Assembly: GCA_947164865.1 (NCBI GenBank)
Contig: CAMUYA010000005.1
Span: 1-64,000, forward strand
Direction: 5' to 3'
From: an uncultured Lachnospiraceae bacterium
Lineage (GTDB): Bacteria; Bacillota; Clostridia; Lachnospirales; Lachnospiraceae
DNA length: 64,000 bases
Shown here: piece by piece, positions 34,427-42,533 of the stretch
How the letters are laid out: each line of letters begins with the position of its first letter
Numbering within the stretch: the stretch's first letter is position 1
Program-made: the position numbers and the translations under genes
Notes under the pieces: model-generated
The model's input: the letters and a program-made list of their open reading frames with translations, nothing else
Told to the model about the DNA's origin: nothing
Database searches by the model: none

Positions 34427-35059
34427 CTATTGTCTGTCAAAATAAGACTTTCCGCCGCTTGGCAGGAAGTATGTTCTTATAAATCCATCTGTAGAGACCA
34501 CCACGAATTCGTTTGTATCTTCCACATAGAAGACATAATCTCCGTCTTCTTTTTCTGTTTTTGTCAGTACATCTGGATTGTAGATGACTGCTGATGCAGC
34601 TGCCTCATACTCCTCGGGTGAATCAAAGCCCATCTCAATACCATGCTTCTCATAGTGTTGTTTGAGAAGCTTCTCATTCCGGAAGTGAAACTGAACCTGC
34701 TCTTCCTCTGGCTTTTCATCAGCTTCCTCCGCTGCAGCAGGCTCATCCTGCTTTTCCTCCTGCCTCTGGTTTCCACTCGAAGTATCATTTTCATCGGGGT
34801 CATCAGAACTTTCCTCTGTGGTTTCCTCAACTTCTTCGTTAGGAGCAATCCCAAAGATCTCTTCAACCGTTCTTTCTACCGGTTCATTGACGGTTTCTTC
34901 GGAAGCATCCGGAAGCGAATAATCATATTGTCCCGAACCTGTGCTTCCGCCAAAATCTATATCTTCCAAAAAAGAACAGCCCGTAAGAGAAAGCATCAAT
35001 ACAAGCATTGCCGGCATCAATATTCTTTTAAGTGTTTTTAATAATCTTATCTGTTTCAT
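34427..35059 (-). CDS. Lipoprotein with acidic linker and BECR-nuclease-like C-terminal domain
   Basis: 210 residues. Signal peptide ending in the lipobox LTGC (Cys at 28), then about 95 residues of Glu/Asp/Pro-rich low complexity, then a compact C-terminal domain from about residue 125: HFRNEKLLKQHYEKHG, GFDSPEEYEAAASAV, FYVEDTNEFVVVSTDGFI, RTYFLPSGGKSYF. I recall this H..KHG..FG....EY...A ... NEFaVvs.dG.irTyF pattern from C-terminal toxin modules of the Barnase/EndoU/ColicinE5-D/RelE (BECR) type. In a tethered lipoprotein without delivery domains its job is unclear. It lies 39 bases after the LRR lipoprotein gene in the same operon. Confidence 0.75.
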   Translation of the reverse strand: MKQIRLLKTLKRILMPAMLVLMLSLTGCSFLEDIDFGGSTGSGQYDYSLPDASEETVNEPVERTVEEIFGIAPNEEVEETTEESSDDPDENDTSSGNQRQEEKQDEPAAAEEADEKPEEEQVQFHFRNEKLLKQHYEKHGIEMGFDSPEEYEAAASAVIYNPDVLTKTEKEDGDYVFYVEDTNEFVVVSTDGFIRTYFLPSGGKSYFDRQ

Positions 35060-35098
35060 TCAACTCATCTTCCCACAGATAAAGCGATCTGGCCGATT

Positions 35099-36313
35099 CT
35101 ATTTATAAACATCATCTATCACGTTATTCTTGACCATATTTCTCATGGCCCAGTAGTGCGGTCCGCTCCTCCAGCCCTGATCTATAGAGCCTTCTCCAAC
35201 GTAAACTATCTGCGCATTGGGATAGAGCTGGGTAAGCTCAACATACTCATTATAAGGAATATATGTATGCTCCATCCATAGTCTCTGAAGATGAGGCAGA
35301 TTTCTCATATACTGTATGCTGCTCACGGAATTATAGCTTATGTTCAGATCCTCCAGTTCGGTAAGATACTGCATAAAGCTGAAGTCCGATACATTATTCG
35401 CAAAGAATTCCAGATATCTCAAATGCGGTACATACTGAAGCTCCGAAAGGTCTGTAAGATGGTACTTTCTCTCGCCTTCAACCGCCTTCACATTATCCAC
35501 AAGTATAAGTACCTTAAGGTTTGGCATGTACCTTAAAAATGTAAGATCCGATACATAATTATGTCCAAGATCGAGCGCAACCAGATCGGTGCAATACTTA
35601 AGATAGTATGCCTCCTCATTCTGCATAAAGAATGTATCCGCGCATATCTTAAGGCTTGAAAATGCCACCACATCGGTCCTTACTCTCCAGTGGGACATCA
35701 CGATCTCCCAGATGATGCGGATATCGGGATGCGTATCCTGTAGATTGGCATATCCGTCGTTATCGAGGCCACAGTCTATCATATATATGCGCTGCAGATT
35801 CGGAAGTGCCGCAAACACTTCATCCATATCCACGTTTCTCACATCTATTCCCGAAATATCGGCGACTTCGCTCTGTGGATCCACACCTGCATCCATGAGC
35901 CAGCCCACCATCTCAGGCACTTTTTTGTACTCGCCTGCGGCAAACTCTATCCTGCGGATGCCGTTTCTCTCCTCGTACACATCCTCATGAAGCTGTGCCC
36001 AGACATACCCGTCTTCGAGTGGTCTTTCAGGAACCCACTCCTCGTGCTTTACCGGCGCAGGAAGAGCCGTAGCTGCTGCTTTTTCATCGGGGATGCTCTC
36101 TCCTTCCGTCACAGCCCCATCTTCCTTAACCTCATAAGTCTGAATTGAGCTTTCTTCATTCCCGCTTGCCTGTTCCTTTGCGGCATCACCGCCTGAAAGC
36201 GAAGCCCCGCTTGGGCCTCCGCATCCGGCGATTACAAAAGCACCGGTCAGCAGAGCAAGCGCGGCACTCTCGATTATTCCTTTTTTAGTTATCCTCTCCG
36301 CGTTCTTCTTCAT
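35099..36313 (-). CDS. Leucine-rich repeat lipoprotein
   Basis: 404 residues. Signal peptide with lipobox IAGC (Cys at 31), a Ser/Gly/Glu/Ala-rich linker to about 95, then leucine-rich repeats from about 130 to 385: LPNLQRIYMIDCGLDNDGY, LVALDLGHNYVSDLTFLRY, MPNLKVLILVDN, VPHLRYLEFFANNVSDFSFM, LTELEDLNISYNSV, LPHLQRLWMEHTYI. This is the bacterial SDS22-like type, suited to protein binding on the outer face of the membrane. The ATG overlaps the end of the CPCC gene by 29 bases, so translation is coupled. No catalytic motif. Confidence 0.85.
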   Translation of the reverse strand: MKKNAERITKKGIIESAALALLTGAFVIAGCGGPSGASLSGGDAAKEQASGNEESSIQTYEVKEDGAVTEGESIPDEKAAATALPAPVKHEEWVPERPLEDGYVWAQLHEDVYEERNGIRRIEFAAGEYKKVPEMVGWLMDAGVDPQSEVADISGIDVRNVDMDEVFAALPNLQRIYMIDCGLDNDGYANLQDTHPDIRIIWEIVMSHWRVRTDVVAFSSLKICADTFFMQNEEAYYLKYCTDLVALDLGHNYVSDLTFLRYMPNLKVLILVDNVKAVEGERKYHLTDLSELQYVPHLRYLEFFANNVSDFSFMQYLTELEDLNISYNSVSSIQYMRNLPHLQRLWMEHTYIPYNEYVELTQLYPNAQIVYVGEGSIDQGWRSGPHYWAMRNMVKNNVIDDVYK

Positions 36314-36608
36314 AAGGCTCTCTCACATATTCCTTAAAACGCTCCTCACATGCTCCGTATAGAGCATAGTTCTTCCTGGCCTGATTAAGACTCACCTTGT
36401 TTGCTCCCGTTTTGTCAGGATAACGGATCTGTGAAGGATCGTTCTCCCAGAAGCACACAGGACATATTTCAAATGAAGAATCTTCCGGATCGAGAGTCCT
36501 GCATCCACAGCAGGGGCACACCCCGTAATCTTCATGAGCCTCTGTCTGTCCTTGAATAACATCATTATCTTTTGATCCGTCGATATCCATTAATGCGTTA
36601 TCGTTCAT
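36285..36608 (-). CDS. CPCC-family cysteine-rich protein
   Basis: 107 residues starting MNDNALMDIDGSKDN; ATG at 36606-36608 one base after the purF stop, with AAGGA just before it. I reject a longer reading that overlaps purF. The domain VCPCCGCRTLDPEDSSFEIC-PVCFWENDP then NKVSLNQARKNYALYGACE is the Cys_rich_CPCC family, with four cysteines in two CPxC knuckles likely binding zinc. Function unknown in the family. Its place between purF and two lipoprotein genes suggests hitchhiking on the purine operon. Confidence 0.88.
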   Translation of the reverse strand: MNDNALMDIDGSKDNDVIQGQTEAHEDYGVCPCCGCRTLDPEDSSFEICPVCFWENDPSQIRYPDKTGANKVSLNQARKNYALYGACEERFKEYVREPYEEERGEDN

Positions 36609-36609
36609 A

Positions 36610-38016
36610 TTATTCCTTACCGTCCCAGCAATATGTGCAAAGCTTGCAGGGCTCAAGACCGGTAGCTTCAATCATATCATCGAGTCTGTTAAAGCGAAGT
36701 GATGTGAATTTGAGTTCCTTGCAGATTTCGTCCTCCATCGCCTTATACTTCTCCGACTCGGGATTTGCATATTCCTGAAGTATCTCTTCGGTCACATTCC
36801 CGTTTTCGAGCCTTTCGATGACGCGTCTTGCGATAAGATCCATCTCTGAAGTCGATCTTGAGAAGTTGAGATACTTGCATCCATAGAGAAGCGGCGGGCA
36901 TGCGGGACGGATATGTACTTCCTTCGCACCGTTTTCGTACAGATACTCGGTGGTCTCACGGAGCTGTGTGCCTCTTACTATGGAATCGTCTATAAGCAGG
37001 ATGCTCTTTCCGTTTATGAGCTCGTTTACCGCAAGCATCTTCATCTTGGCGATAAGATTACGTCTGCTCTGTATGGTGGGCATAAACGAGCGGGGCCAGG
37101 TGGGCGTGTATTTGATGAAAGGCCTCGAGAAAGGTATTCCCGATTCATTTGCATATCCCACGGCATGTGCGGTTCCGGAATCGGGCACGCCTGCCACGAT
37201 ATCGGGCTTAACCTTATCTCGCTTTGCCATCTTGGCACCGCATCTGTAGCGCATTTCCTCAACATTAAGTCCCTCGTAGCTGCTTGCGGGGTATCCGTAG
37301 TAGATCCAGAGGAAGGTGCATATCTTCATGTCACTTCCCGGGTTCGAGAGTGTCACACAGTTCTTTTCGGTGATGACAACTATCTCTCCGGGGCCGAGTT
37401 CCTTGTGGTCGTGATAACCGAGATTCTTGTATGCAAAATTCTCAAATGACACGCAGAAGCCTTCCGGTTTACGGCCTATCTCCACCGGTGTTCTTCCGAG
37501 CTTGTCTCTTGCGGCGTATATTCCGGCCTGATTGAGCAGAAGGAGTGACATGGATCCGTCCACTACTTCCTGCACAAATCTGATACCCTCGATAAGGTTT
37601 GCCTTGGTATTTATAAGAGCGGCAACCAGCTCGGTGGCATTTACTTCTCCCGAACTCATCTCCTGAAAGTGAACATGCCCCTGATCGAAAAGCATCTGTA
37701 TCAGTTCCTCGGAATTGTTGATCTTTCCGACAGTCGTAAGAGCATACGTTCCGTGATGAGAACGTATCATCAGAGGCTGTGCCTCATAGTCGGAAATGCA
37801 TCCTATCCCGTAATATCCGGACATCTCCTTTACTTCTTTTTCGAATTTGGTCCTGAAGGGAGCATTCTCAATATTGTGTATTGCACGGTCAAACCCGTTT
37901 TTTCCGTATACCGTAATGCCTCCGCGGCGTGTTCCGAGATGTGAATGATAATCTATTCCGAAGAACAGATCAAATACACAATCCTCTTTTGACGCCACTC
38001 CGAAAAATCCACCCAT
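36610..38016 (-). CDS. purF: Amidophosphoribosyltransferase-like protein without the N-terminal catalytic cysteine
   Basis: 468 residues. PurF makes phosphoribosylamine from PRPP and glutamine. The class II glutaminase domain (HLGTRRGGI, GIGCISDYEAQP) and phosphoribosyltransferase domain (PRPP loop LLIDDSIVRGTQL, about 340-352; VPDSGTAHAVGYA) are both recognisable. The protein begins MGGFFGVASKEDC, while normal PurF exposes Cys at position 1 after processing (MCGVFGI). A TAG stop lies two codons upstream in frame, so no hidden start can supply it. I recall such MGGFFG variants annotated as PurF in other Clostridia and Bacteroidetes. It may use ammonia or a partner. Flanked by purB and a CPCC gene. 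Confidence 0.85.
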   Translation of the reverse strand: MGGFFGVASKEDCVFDLFFGIDYHSHLGTRRGGITVYGKNGFDRAIHNIENAPFRTKFEKEVKEMSGYYGIGCISDYEAQPLMIRSHHGTYALTTVGKINNSEELIQMLFDQGHVHFQEMSSGEVNATELVAALINTKANLIEGIRFVQEVVDGSMSLLLLNQAGIYAARDKLGRTPVEIGRKPEGFCVSFENFAYKNLGYHDHKELGPGEIVVITEKNCVTLSNPGSDMKICTFLWIYYGYPASSYEGLNVEEMRYRCGAKMAKRDKVKPDIVAGVPDSGTAHAVGYANESGIPFSRPFIKYTPTWPRSFMPTIQSRRNLIAKMKMLAVNELINGKSILLIDDSIVRGTQLRETTEYLYENGAKEVHIRPACPPLLYGCKYLNFSRSTSEMDLIARRVIERLENGNVTEEILQEYANPESEKYKAMEDEICKELKFTSLRFNRLDDMIEATGLEPCKLCTYCWDGKE

Positions 38017-38094
38017 TTTTGCCTAAGTCCTTTCAGTAGTATATTCCTTTTACTCATCCGCGCGGCTTCTTATCCTTCACGCGTGATAGAGGTA

Positions 38095-39549
38095 TTAAAC
38101 GTTTATCTCGGCTTTCATGCCCAAATCTTCTTTGTTTGCTTCAAGTATAGGTCTGATCACATTCCCAAGGAATGCGTCTACCTGTTCGGGCGCACGTCCC
38201 ACATATCTGGAAAGTTCCATGGTGGAAGCCTTGAGTTCATCCAGAGTAAGCCCGAATGCGGGATCTGCCGCAATGAGCTCAAGCAGATTGTTGTCCGCAC
38301 CATTCTCCTTTACATTCTTTCCTGCTTCCATGGAAAGCGTCCTTATCTTTTCGTGAAGCTCCTGACGGTTTCCGCCGTTCTTTACGGCATCCATCATGAT
38401 ATTCTCGGTAGCCATGAAAGGAAGCTCCGCCAGCATATGTTTTTCGATCACCTTAGGATAGACCACAAGCCCGTCCACCACATTAAGGCAAAGATCAAGC
38501 ACACCATCGGTAGCAAGGAATCCCTCGGGGATCGAAAGCCTCTTGTTTGCGGAGTCGTCAAGCGTCCTCTCAAACCACTGGGTAGCGGATGTGATGGCAG
38601 GATTAAGTGCATCGATCATCACATATCTGGAAAGCGATGCTATCCTCTCACTTCTCATGGGATTTCTCTTGTAAGCCATCGCGGATGATCCGATCTGAGT
38701 CTTCTCGAAGGGTTCCTCCACTTCCTTTAAGTGCTGAAGAAGCCTTATATCATTGCTCATCTTGTGAGCGGAAGCCGCAATGCCCGCAAGCACATTTGCT
38801 ACCCTTGTATCAACCTTTCTGGAATAGGTCTGTCCCGATACGGGATAGCACTCCTTAAATCCCATCTTCTTTGCTATCATGGGATCGATCTTGTCGATGG
38901 TATCGTGATCGCCGTTAAAAAGCTCAAGGAATGAAGCCTGTGTTCCGGTGGTTCCCTTTGAGCCGAGAAGCTTCATGGAACCCAGCACATGATCAAGATC
39001 CTCGAGATCAAGCGAAAATTCCTGAAGCCACAGCGTAGCTCTCTTTCCCACTGTAGTGGGCTGAGCGGGCTGAAAATGTGTAAACGCAAGGGTGGGCTGC
39101 TTTTTGTATTTATCTGCAAAATCTGCCAGCTCCTTCATCACATTGAGCAGCTTTTTACGGATAAGCTTAAGGCCCTCCGTCATAATGATTATGTCTGTAT
39201 TATCGCCGACATAGCATGATGTGGCACCTAAATGTATAATGCCTGCTGCCTTGGGGCACTGCTGTCCGTAAGCATAAACATGACTCATTACATCATGGCG
39301 CACCACCTTTTCACGTTCCCTTGCCACATCATAGTTGATATCCTCGGAGTGGGCTTTAAGCTCATCTATCATCTCCTGAGTGATAACAGGCTTTCCGTCC
39401 TTTGAAAGCCCCAGCTCCATCTCGACTTCCGCAAGAGCGATCCATAGCTTACGCCATGTACGGAACTTCATATCCTGTGAAAAAATGTATTGCATTTCTT
39501 TGCTCGCATAACGCTCGGAAAGCGGGCTTGTGTAGATATCTGTTGGCAT
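38095..39549 (-). CDS. purB: Adenylosuccinate lyase
   Basis: 484 residues. Cleaves SAICAR to AICAR and adenylosuccinate to AMP, releasing fumarate. Fumarase/aspartase fold: HLGATSCYVGDNTD, THFQPAQPTTVGKR with a catalytic His, and the signature loop GSSAMAYKRNPMRSERI (about 285-301). Length and motifs match the longer eukaryote/clostridial type. It follows purC by 12 bases and precedes purF by 78, completing a purC-purB-purF run. Confidence 0.97.
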   Translation of the reverse strand: MPTDIYTSPLSERYASKEMQYIFSQDMKFRTWRKLWIALAEVEMELGLSKDGKPVITQEMIDELKAHSEDINYDVAREREKVVRHDVMSHVYAYGQQCPKAAGIIHLGATSCYVGDNTDIIIMTEGLKLIRKKLLNVMKELADFADKYKKQPTLAFTHFQPAQPTTVGKRATLWLQEFSLDLEDLDHVLGSMKLLGSKGTTGTQASFLELFNGDHDTIDKIDPMIAKKMGFKECYPVSGQTYSRKVDTRVANVLAGIAASAHKMSNDIRLLQHLKEVEEPFEKTQIGSSAMAYKRNPMRSERIASLSRYVMIDALNPAITSATQWFERTLDDSANKRLSIPEGFLATDGVLDLCLNVVDGLVVYPKVIEKHMLAELPFMATENIMMDAVKNGGNRQELHEKIRTLSMEAGKNVKENGADNNLLELIAADPAFGLTLDELKASTMELSRYVGRAPEQVDAFLGNVIRPILEANKEDLGMKAEINV

Positions 39550-39561
39550 ATCGGTTCCTTT

Positions 39562-40440
39562 CTATTTCAGCTTGCTTCCGGTAAGCAGCTCATATCCTTT
39601 GTGATATATGTCGATCGTTTTCTGTACAACATCCTCGGGAAGAGTCCAGTTATGTCCCTCGTTGGACTTGAGCCAGTCTCTTGCAAATTGCTTATCAAAT
39701 GAGGGCTGTGAGTGACCCGGCTCATATCCTTCCGCTGGCCAGAAACGGGAGCTGTCGGGGGTGAGCATCTCATCACCCAGCACTATGTTTCCGTTCTCGT
39801 CCAGACCAAACTCAAACTTGGTATCTGCAATGATTATCCCCTTAGTAAGAGCATAATCGGCGCATTTCTTATAGAGAGCAATGGTGTAATCACGAAGCTT
39901 GGAAGCGTATTCCTCTCCCTTTCCGGGGAAGCGCTTTTCGAGATATTCCACACTCTGCTCGTATGAAATGTTCTCGTCATGATCGCCGATCTCCGCTTTT
40001 GTTGAAGGAGTGTAAATAGGCTCGGGGAGTTTATCGGATTCCTTTAATCCTTCCGGAAGTGTGATCCCACACACTGTGCCGTCCTTCTGATAGCTGGCCC
40101 ATCCGCTTCCTGTGATGTAGCCTCTTACGATACACTCTACCGGAAGCATGGTGAGCTTTCTGCAAAGCATGCTTCTTCCCTCGAATTTATCATTTCTGAA
40201 TCCTTCGGGCATATCATTTACATCCACCGAGATCATATGATTGGGTATGATGTCCTTAGTCATATCAAACCAGAAGCGTGACATCTGGGTAAGAACCTTT
40301 CCCTTGTCGGTGACAGTGTTTCCCAGGATCACGTCAAAACAGCTTATCCTGTCCGTAGCGACCATGATAAGTGTATCGCCGTTATCGTAGATCTCTCTGA
40401 CTTTTCCTTCTTTTACAGGCTTCATTTCTGCAGTGCTCAT
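39562..40440 (-). CDS. purC: Phosphoribosylaminoimidazole-succinocarboxamide synthase (SAICAR synthetase)
   Basis: 292 residues. Joins CAIR and aspartate with ATP. Visible motifs: KEGKVREIYDNGD, ATDRISCFDVIL, VECIVRGYITGSGWASYQKDG, IIIADTKFEFG and DEMLTPDSSRFWP. The length fits the long bacterial/fungal-like type rather than the 240-residue type. GGAGGAAATCC precedes the ATG. It lies 14 bases after the coiled-coil membrane protein gene, so the DUF5717-type module and the purine genes appear to share a transcript. Confidence 0.97.
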   Translation of the reverse strand: MSTAEMKPVKEGKVREIYDNGDTLIMVATDRISCFDVILGNTVTDKGKVLTQMSRFWFDMTKDIIPNHMISVDVNDMPEGFRNDKFEGRSMLCRKLTMLPVECIVRGYITGSGWASYQKDGTVCGITLPEGLKESDKLPEPIYTPSTKAEIGDHDENISYEQSVEYLEKRFPGKGEEYASKLRDYTIALYKKCADYALTKGIIIADTKFEFGLDENGNIVLGDEMLTPDSSRFWPAEGYEPGHSQPSFDKQFARDWLKSNEGHNWTLPEDVVQKTIDIYHKGYELLTGSKLK

Positions 40441-40454
40441 TGGATTTCCTCCGT

Positions 40455-41615
40455 TTATTCTTTATTGTCCAGCAATTCTATTATCTCTTTTGCATATTCG
40501 GGATATATCTTTGCGATATCCTGTATCTCGGCTTTGGCTTCCTCCGCCAGTTTTTTATTATAATCCATCTGCTCTCTCACACGCTGGCGTCTGATTATCA
40601 GCTCGTGACGAAGCTCCACCATCTCCTTATTGTCAAGCAGTGCCGGTATCTGCATCAGCCACCTGTCGGGATATTTGATCCTTAAAGCCGAGAGTGCGGC
40701 TATCAGCTGTCTGCCGCATTGCTCAGTCTGGGCCTGTGCCTCCGTGAATCTTCTTCGTTCTTCCTTTTCGTGCTGATATGCTTTCCAGAGCTTGTCAAGC
40801 TTTTCTCCGCTCTCAACATGATACTTGAGATACAGAAACTCCAGAAGTTTTCGATTGTTGACATATCTTATCTTTACCGTGTTCTGGAGCTGAATCAGCT
40901 TGTTTATCTCGGAATCTATCCGTGAAAGCTCCTTGTTTGTATCCATATACCTGACTGCCGCCACGGTACATGCTATGGCTGCTCCCGCGGTGGCCAGTAT
41001 ATATCCGATAAACACATCCAGTCCTACCACAAACTGGAAAAAGACAAGCAGTAGCATACAAAAAACATATGCCGCAATAAAGATCACAACCATTCCCTTG
41101 TAATTGTTAAGGGAAGTCTCTCCCTCGTTCTTGCGGAAAATCCTGGCCTGACGTTCCCCGTCCAGCCTGCGCAGATCTCGCTTTACCGCTGCTGCATATT
41201 TCTCGCTCTCGCGGATCTTTTTTATTCCTTCCTCCACCTCATGCTCGCGGTCCTTGAGTGTGTAATAATCGATATCGCTCATTTTGAACTTGCGTTCGCC
41301 GAACTTTCTGATCTCGCTGTCATAGCCGGACAGAGCGTGTGCATACCCGACTATCTCCTTTTTTTTGAGTTCGGGAAGAGCATCGATCTCCTCCATATCC
41401 GTCAGATAGTCGGTCACGAGGCTGTATTCGTCGGCAAGAAGCTCAACTTCTCTCGAGCATTCCTCCATCTGATCGAGGCAGTCCATAAAGTACCGGCTCC
41501 GCTCCTGCGGGTCGGCAAAGTTGACCAGTATCCTGTCGGAGTGTTCAAGATCCTTCCTTCTGTCATCAGTATTATCTTTTTTAAAAAATGAAAATATTTT
41601 TTTAAAAATATTCAT
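40455..41615 (-). CDS. Coiled-coil membrane protein, last gene of the DUF5717-type module
   Basis: 386 residues, family not recognised. A short basic amphipathic start (NIFKKIFSFFKKDN), a charged helical region to about 165, two adjacent membrane helices (about 172-218: VVIFIAAYVFCMLLLVFF and FIGYILATAGAAIACTVAA), then long coiled coil to the end (RIDSEINKLIQLQN, KEERRRFTEAQAQTEQCG, RQRVREQMDYNKKLAEEAKA). Both long arms should face the cytoplasm if the hairpin inserts from there. No enzyme motif. It starts 43 bases after the helical-repeat gene and would anchor the module at the membrane. Confidence 0.78.
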   Translation of the reverse strand: MNIFKKIFSFFKKDNTDDRRKDLEHSDRILVNFADPQERSRYFMDCLDQMEECSREVELLADEYSLVTDYLTDMEEIDALPELKKKEIVGYAHALSGYDSEIRKFGERKFKMSDIDYYTLKDREHEVEEGIKKIRESEKYAAAVKRDLRRLDGERQARIFRKNEGETSLNNYKGMVVIFIAAYVFCMLLLVFFQFVVGLDVFIGYILATAGAAIACTVAAVRYMDTNKELSRIDSEINKLIQLQNTVKIRYVNNRKLLEFLYLKYHVESGEKLDKLWKAYQHEKEERRRFTEAQAQTEQCGRQLIAALSALRIKYPDRWLMQIPALLDNKEMVELRHELIIRRQRVREQMDYNKKLAEEAKAEIQDIAKIYPEYAKEIIELLDNKE

Positions 41616-41658
41616 GCCTGTACTGTTTTATCCGGTGATCTTATTAAGAGCAGCCAAT

Positions 41659-42516
41659 CTAGCCTCCGACGTTCTCGCGGTATCCGTTTTTAAGGCCTTC
41701 AAGTATGGCCGTATTCTCAGCTACATATTTGTATTCTTCCCCGGTCCCTATGGCAGAGCTTCTGAGCTCCAGTCTGTTTGCTTCCGCGCTCTGATTCCAC
41801 TCCCTTGTAAGGCTCTCTATGGTCTTTTCGAGAAGAAGCGTCTCGTCATAGGAATCCGGTATTCCGGATGCAAACGAAACATAGTCCTTGTCGTTCATTC
41901 CCATTCTCTTGGCTGCAAGATACGCCGAATAATGCTGCTTGTCACCGCTCACCTTAAAGGCGTCGTTAAACGAGTCCGCCGCTCTCTCATAGAGCATAAG
42001 CCCGGTGTAGGCCACTCCCAGATTGTGGTATATGGCCGCGAGTACATTGCCTGCAGGAAGCTTTTCGTTATCGTTTCTGCTCATCAGATCCCACTTTTCA
42101 AGCAGTGCCCTGTAGCCTCTGACTGCAGATGAATACTTCTTTTTTCGTACAAGATAATCTATCTGGCTCTTATGCCTTTCGATTGAAGAGAGTCCTGCGC
42201 CGCGTTTAAGTGTTTTTCTGACGGAATCTATGTATACGGTATCCTGAAGCCCCGTATATTCCATGATAAGACACACAAATGTTGATAGAGACCCATGCCT
42301 TGCTATAATGGAATTCATCTCCCGGGCCAGGTCCTCCAGGCCGAGTTCCTTATCCACCCAGTCAACGAGCCTTCCGTTCATGAGAGTGCCGTCGAGCAAA
42401 AGAGCGTTCTCTCCAAGCAGATAACAAAGCTCCTCGATGCAGTATACCCTGGCATCGAGCCCCGGTATGGTATATGGACTTTTTGCATAATTCCCTAAGG
42501 CTAAGCTGATACGCAT
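41659..42516 (-). CDS. Helical-repeat (TPR-like) protein of the DUF5717-type module
   Basis: 285 residues if started at the ATG at 42514-42516 (MRISLALGNYAKSPY), 17 bases past the previous stop; another in-frame ATG at 42561 would overlap that gene by 28 bases. Neither has a strong ribosome site, so translational coupling is likely. Sequence is mostly helical. LPAGNVLAAIYHNLGVAYTG then LMLYERAADSFNDAF is a clear TPR-like pair near 160-195, and CIEELCYLLGENALLL near 28 is a conserved-looking head. No catalytic motif. Probably a scaffold between the actin-like protein and the membrane coiled-coil protein; this is inference from context. Confidence 0.72.
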   Translation of the reverse strand: MRISLALGNYAKSPYTIPGLDARVYCIEELCYLLGENALLLDGTLMNGRLVDWVDKELGLEDLAREMNSIIARHGSLSTFVCLIMEYTGLQDTVYIDSVRKTLKRGAGLSSIERHKSQIDYLVRKKKYSSAVRGYRALLEKWDLMSRNDNEKLPAGNVLAAIYHNLGVAYTGLMLYERAADSFNDAFKVSGDKQHYSAYLAAKRMGMNDKDYVSFASGIPDSYDETLLLEKTIESLTREWNQSAEANRLELRSSAIGTGEEYKYVAENTAILEGLKNGYRENVGG

Positions 42517-42533
42517 TATAGTCTTTGCCTGCT

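Noticed and set aside
38017..38094. A missed upstream start that would give purF its catalytic Cys
   Set aside because: An in-frame TAG lies two codons before the ATG, and the downstream sequence MGGFFG has no Cys at position 1 or 2.
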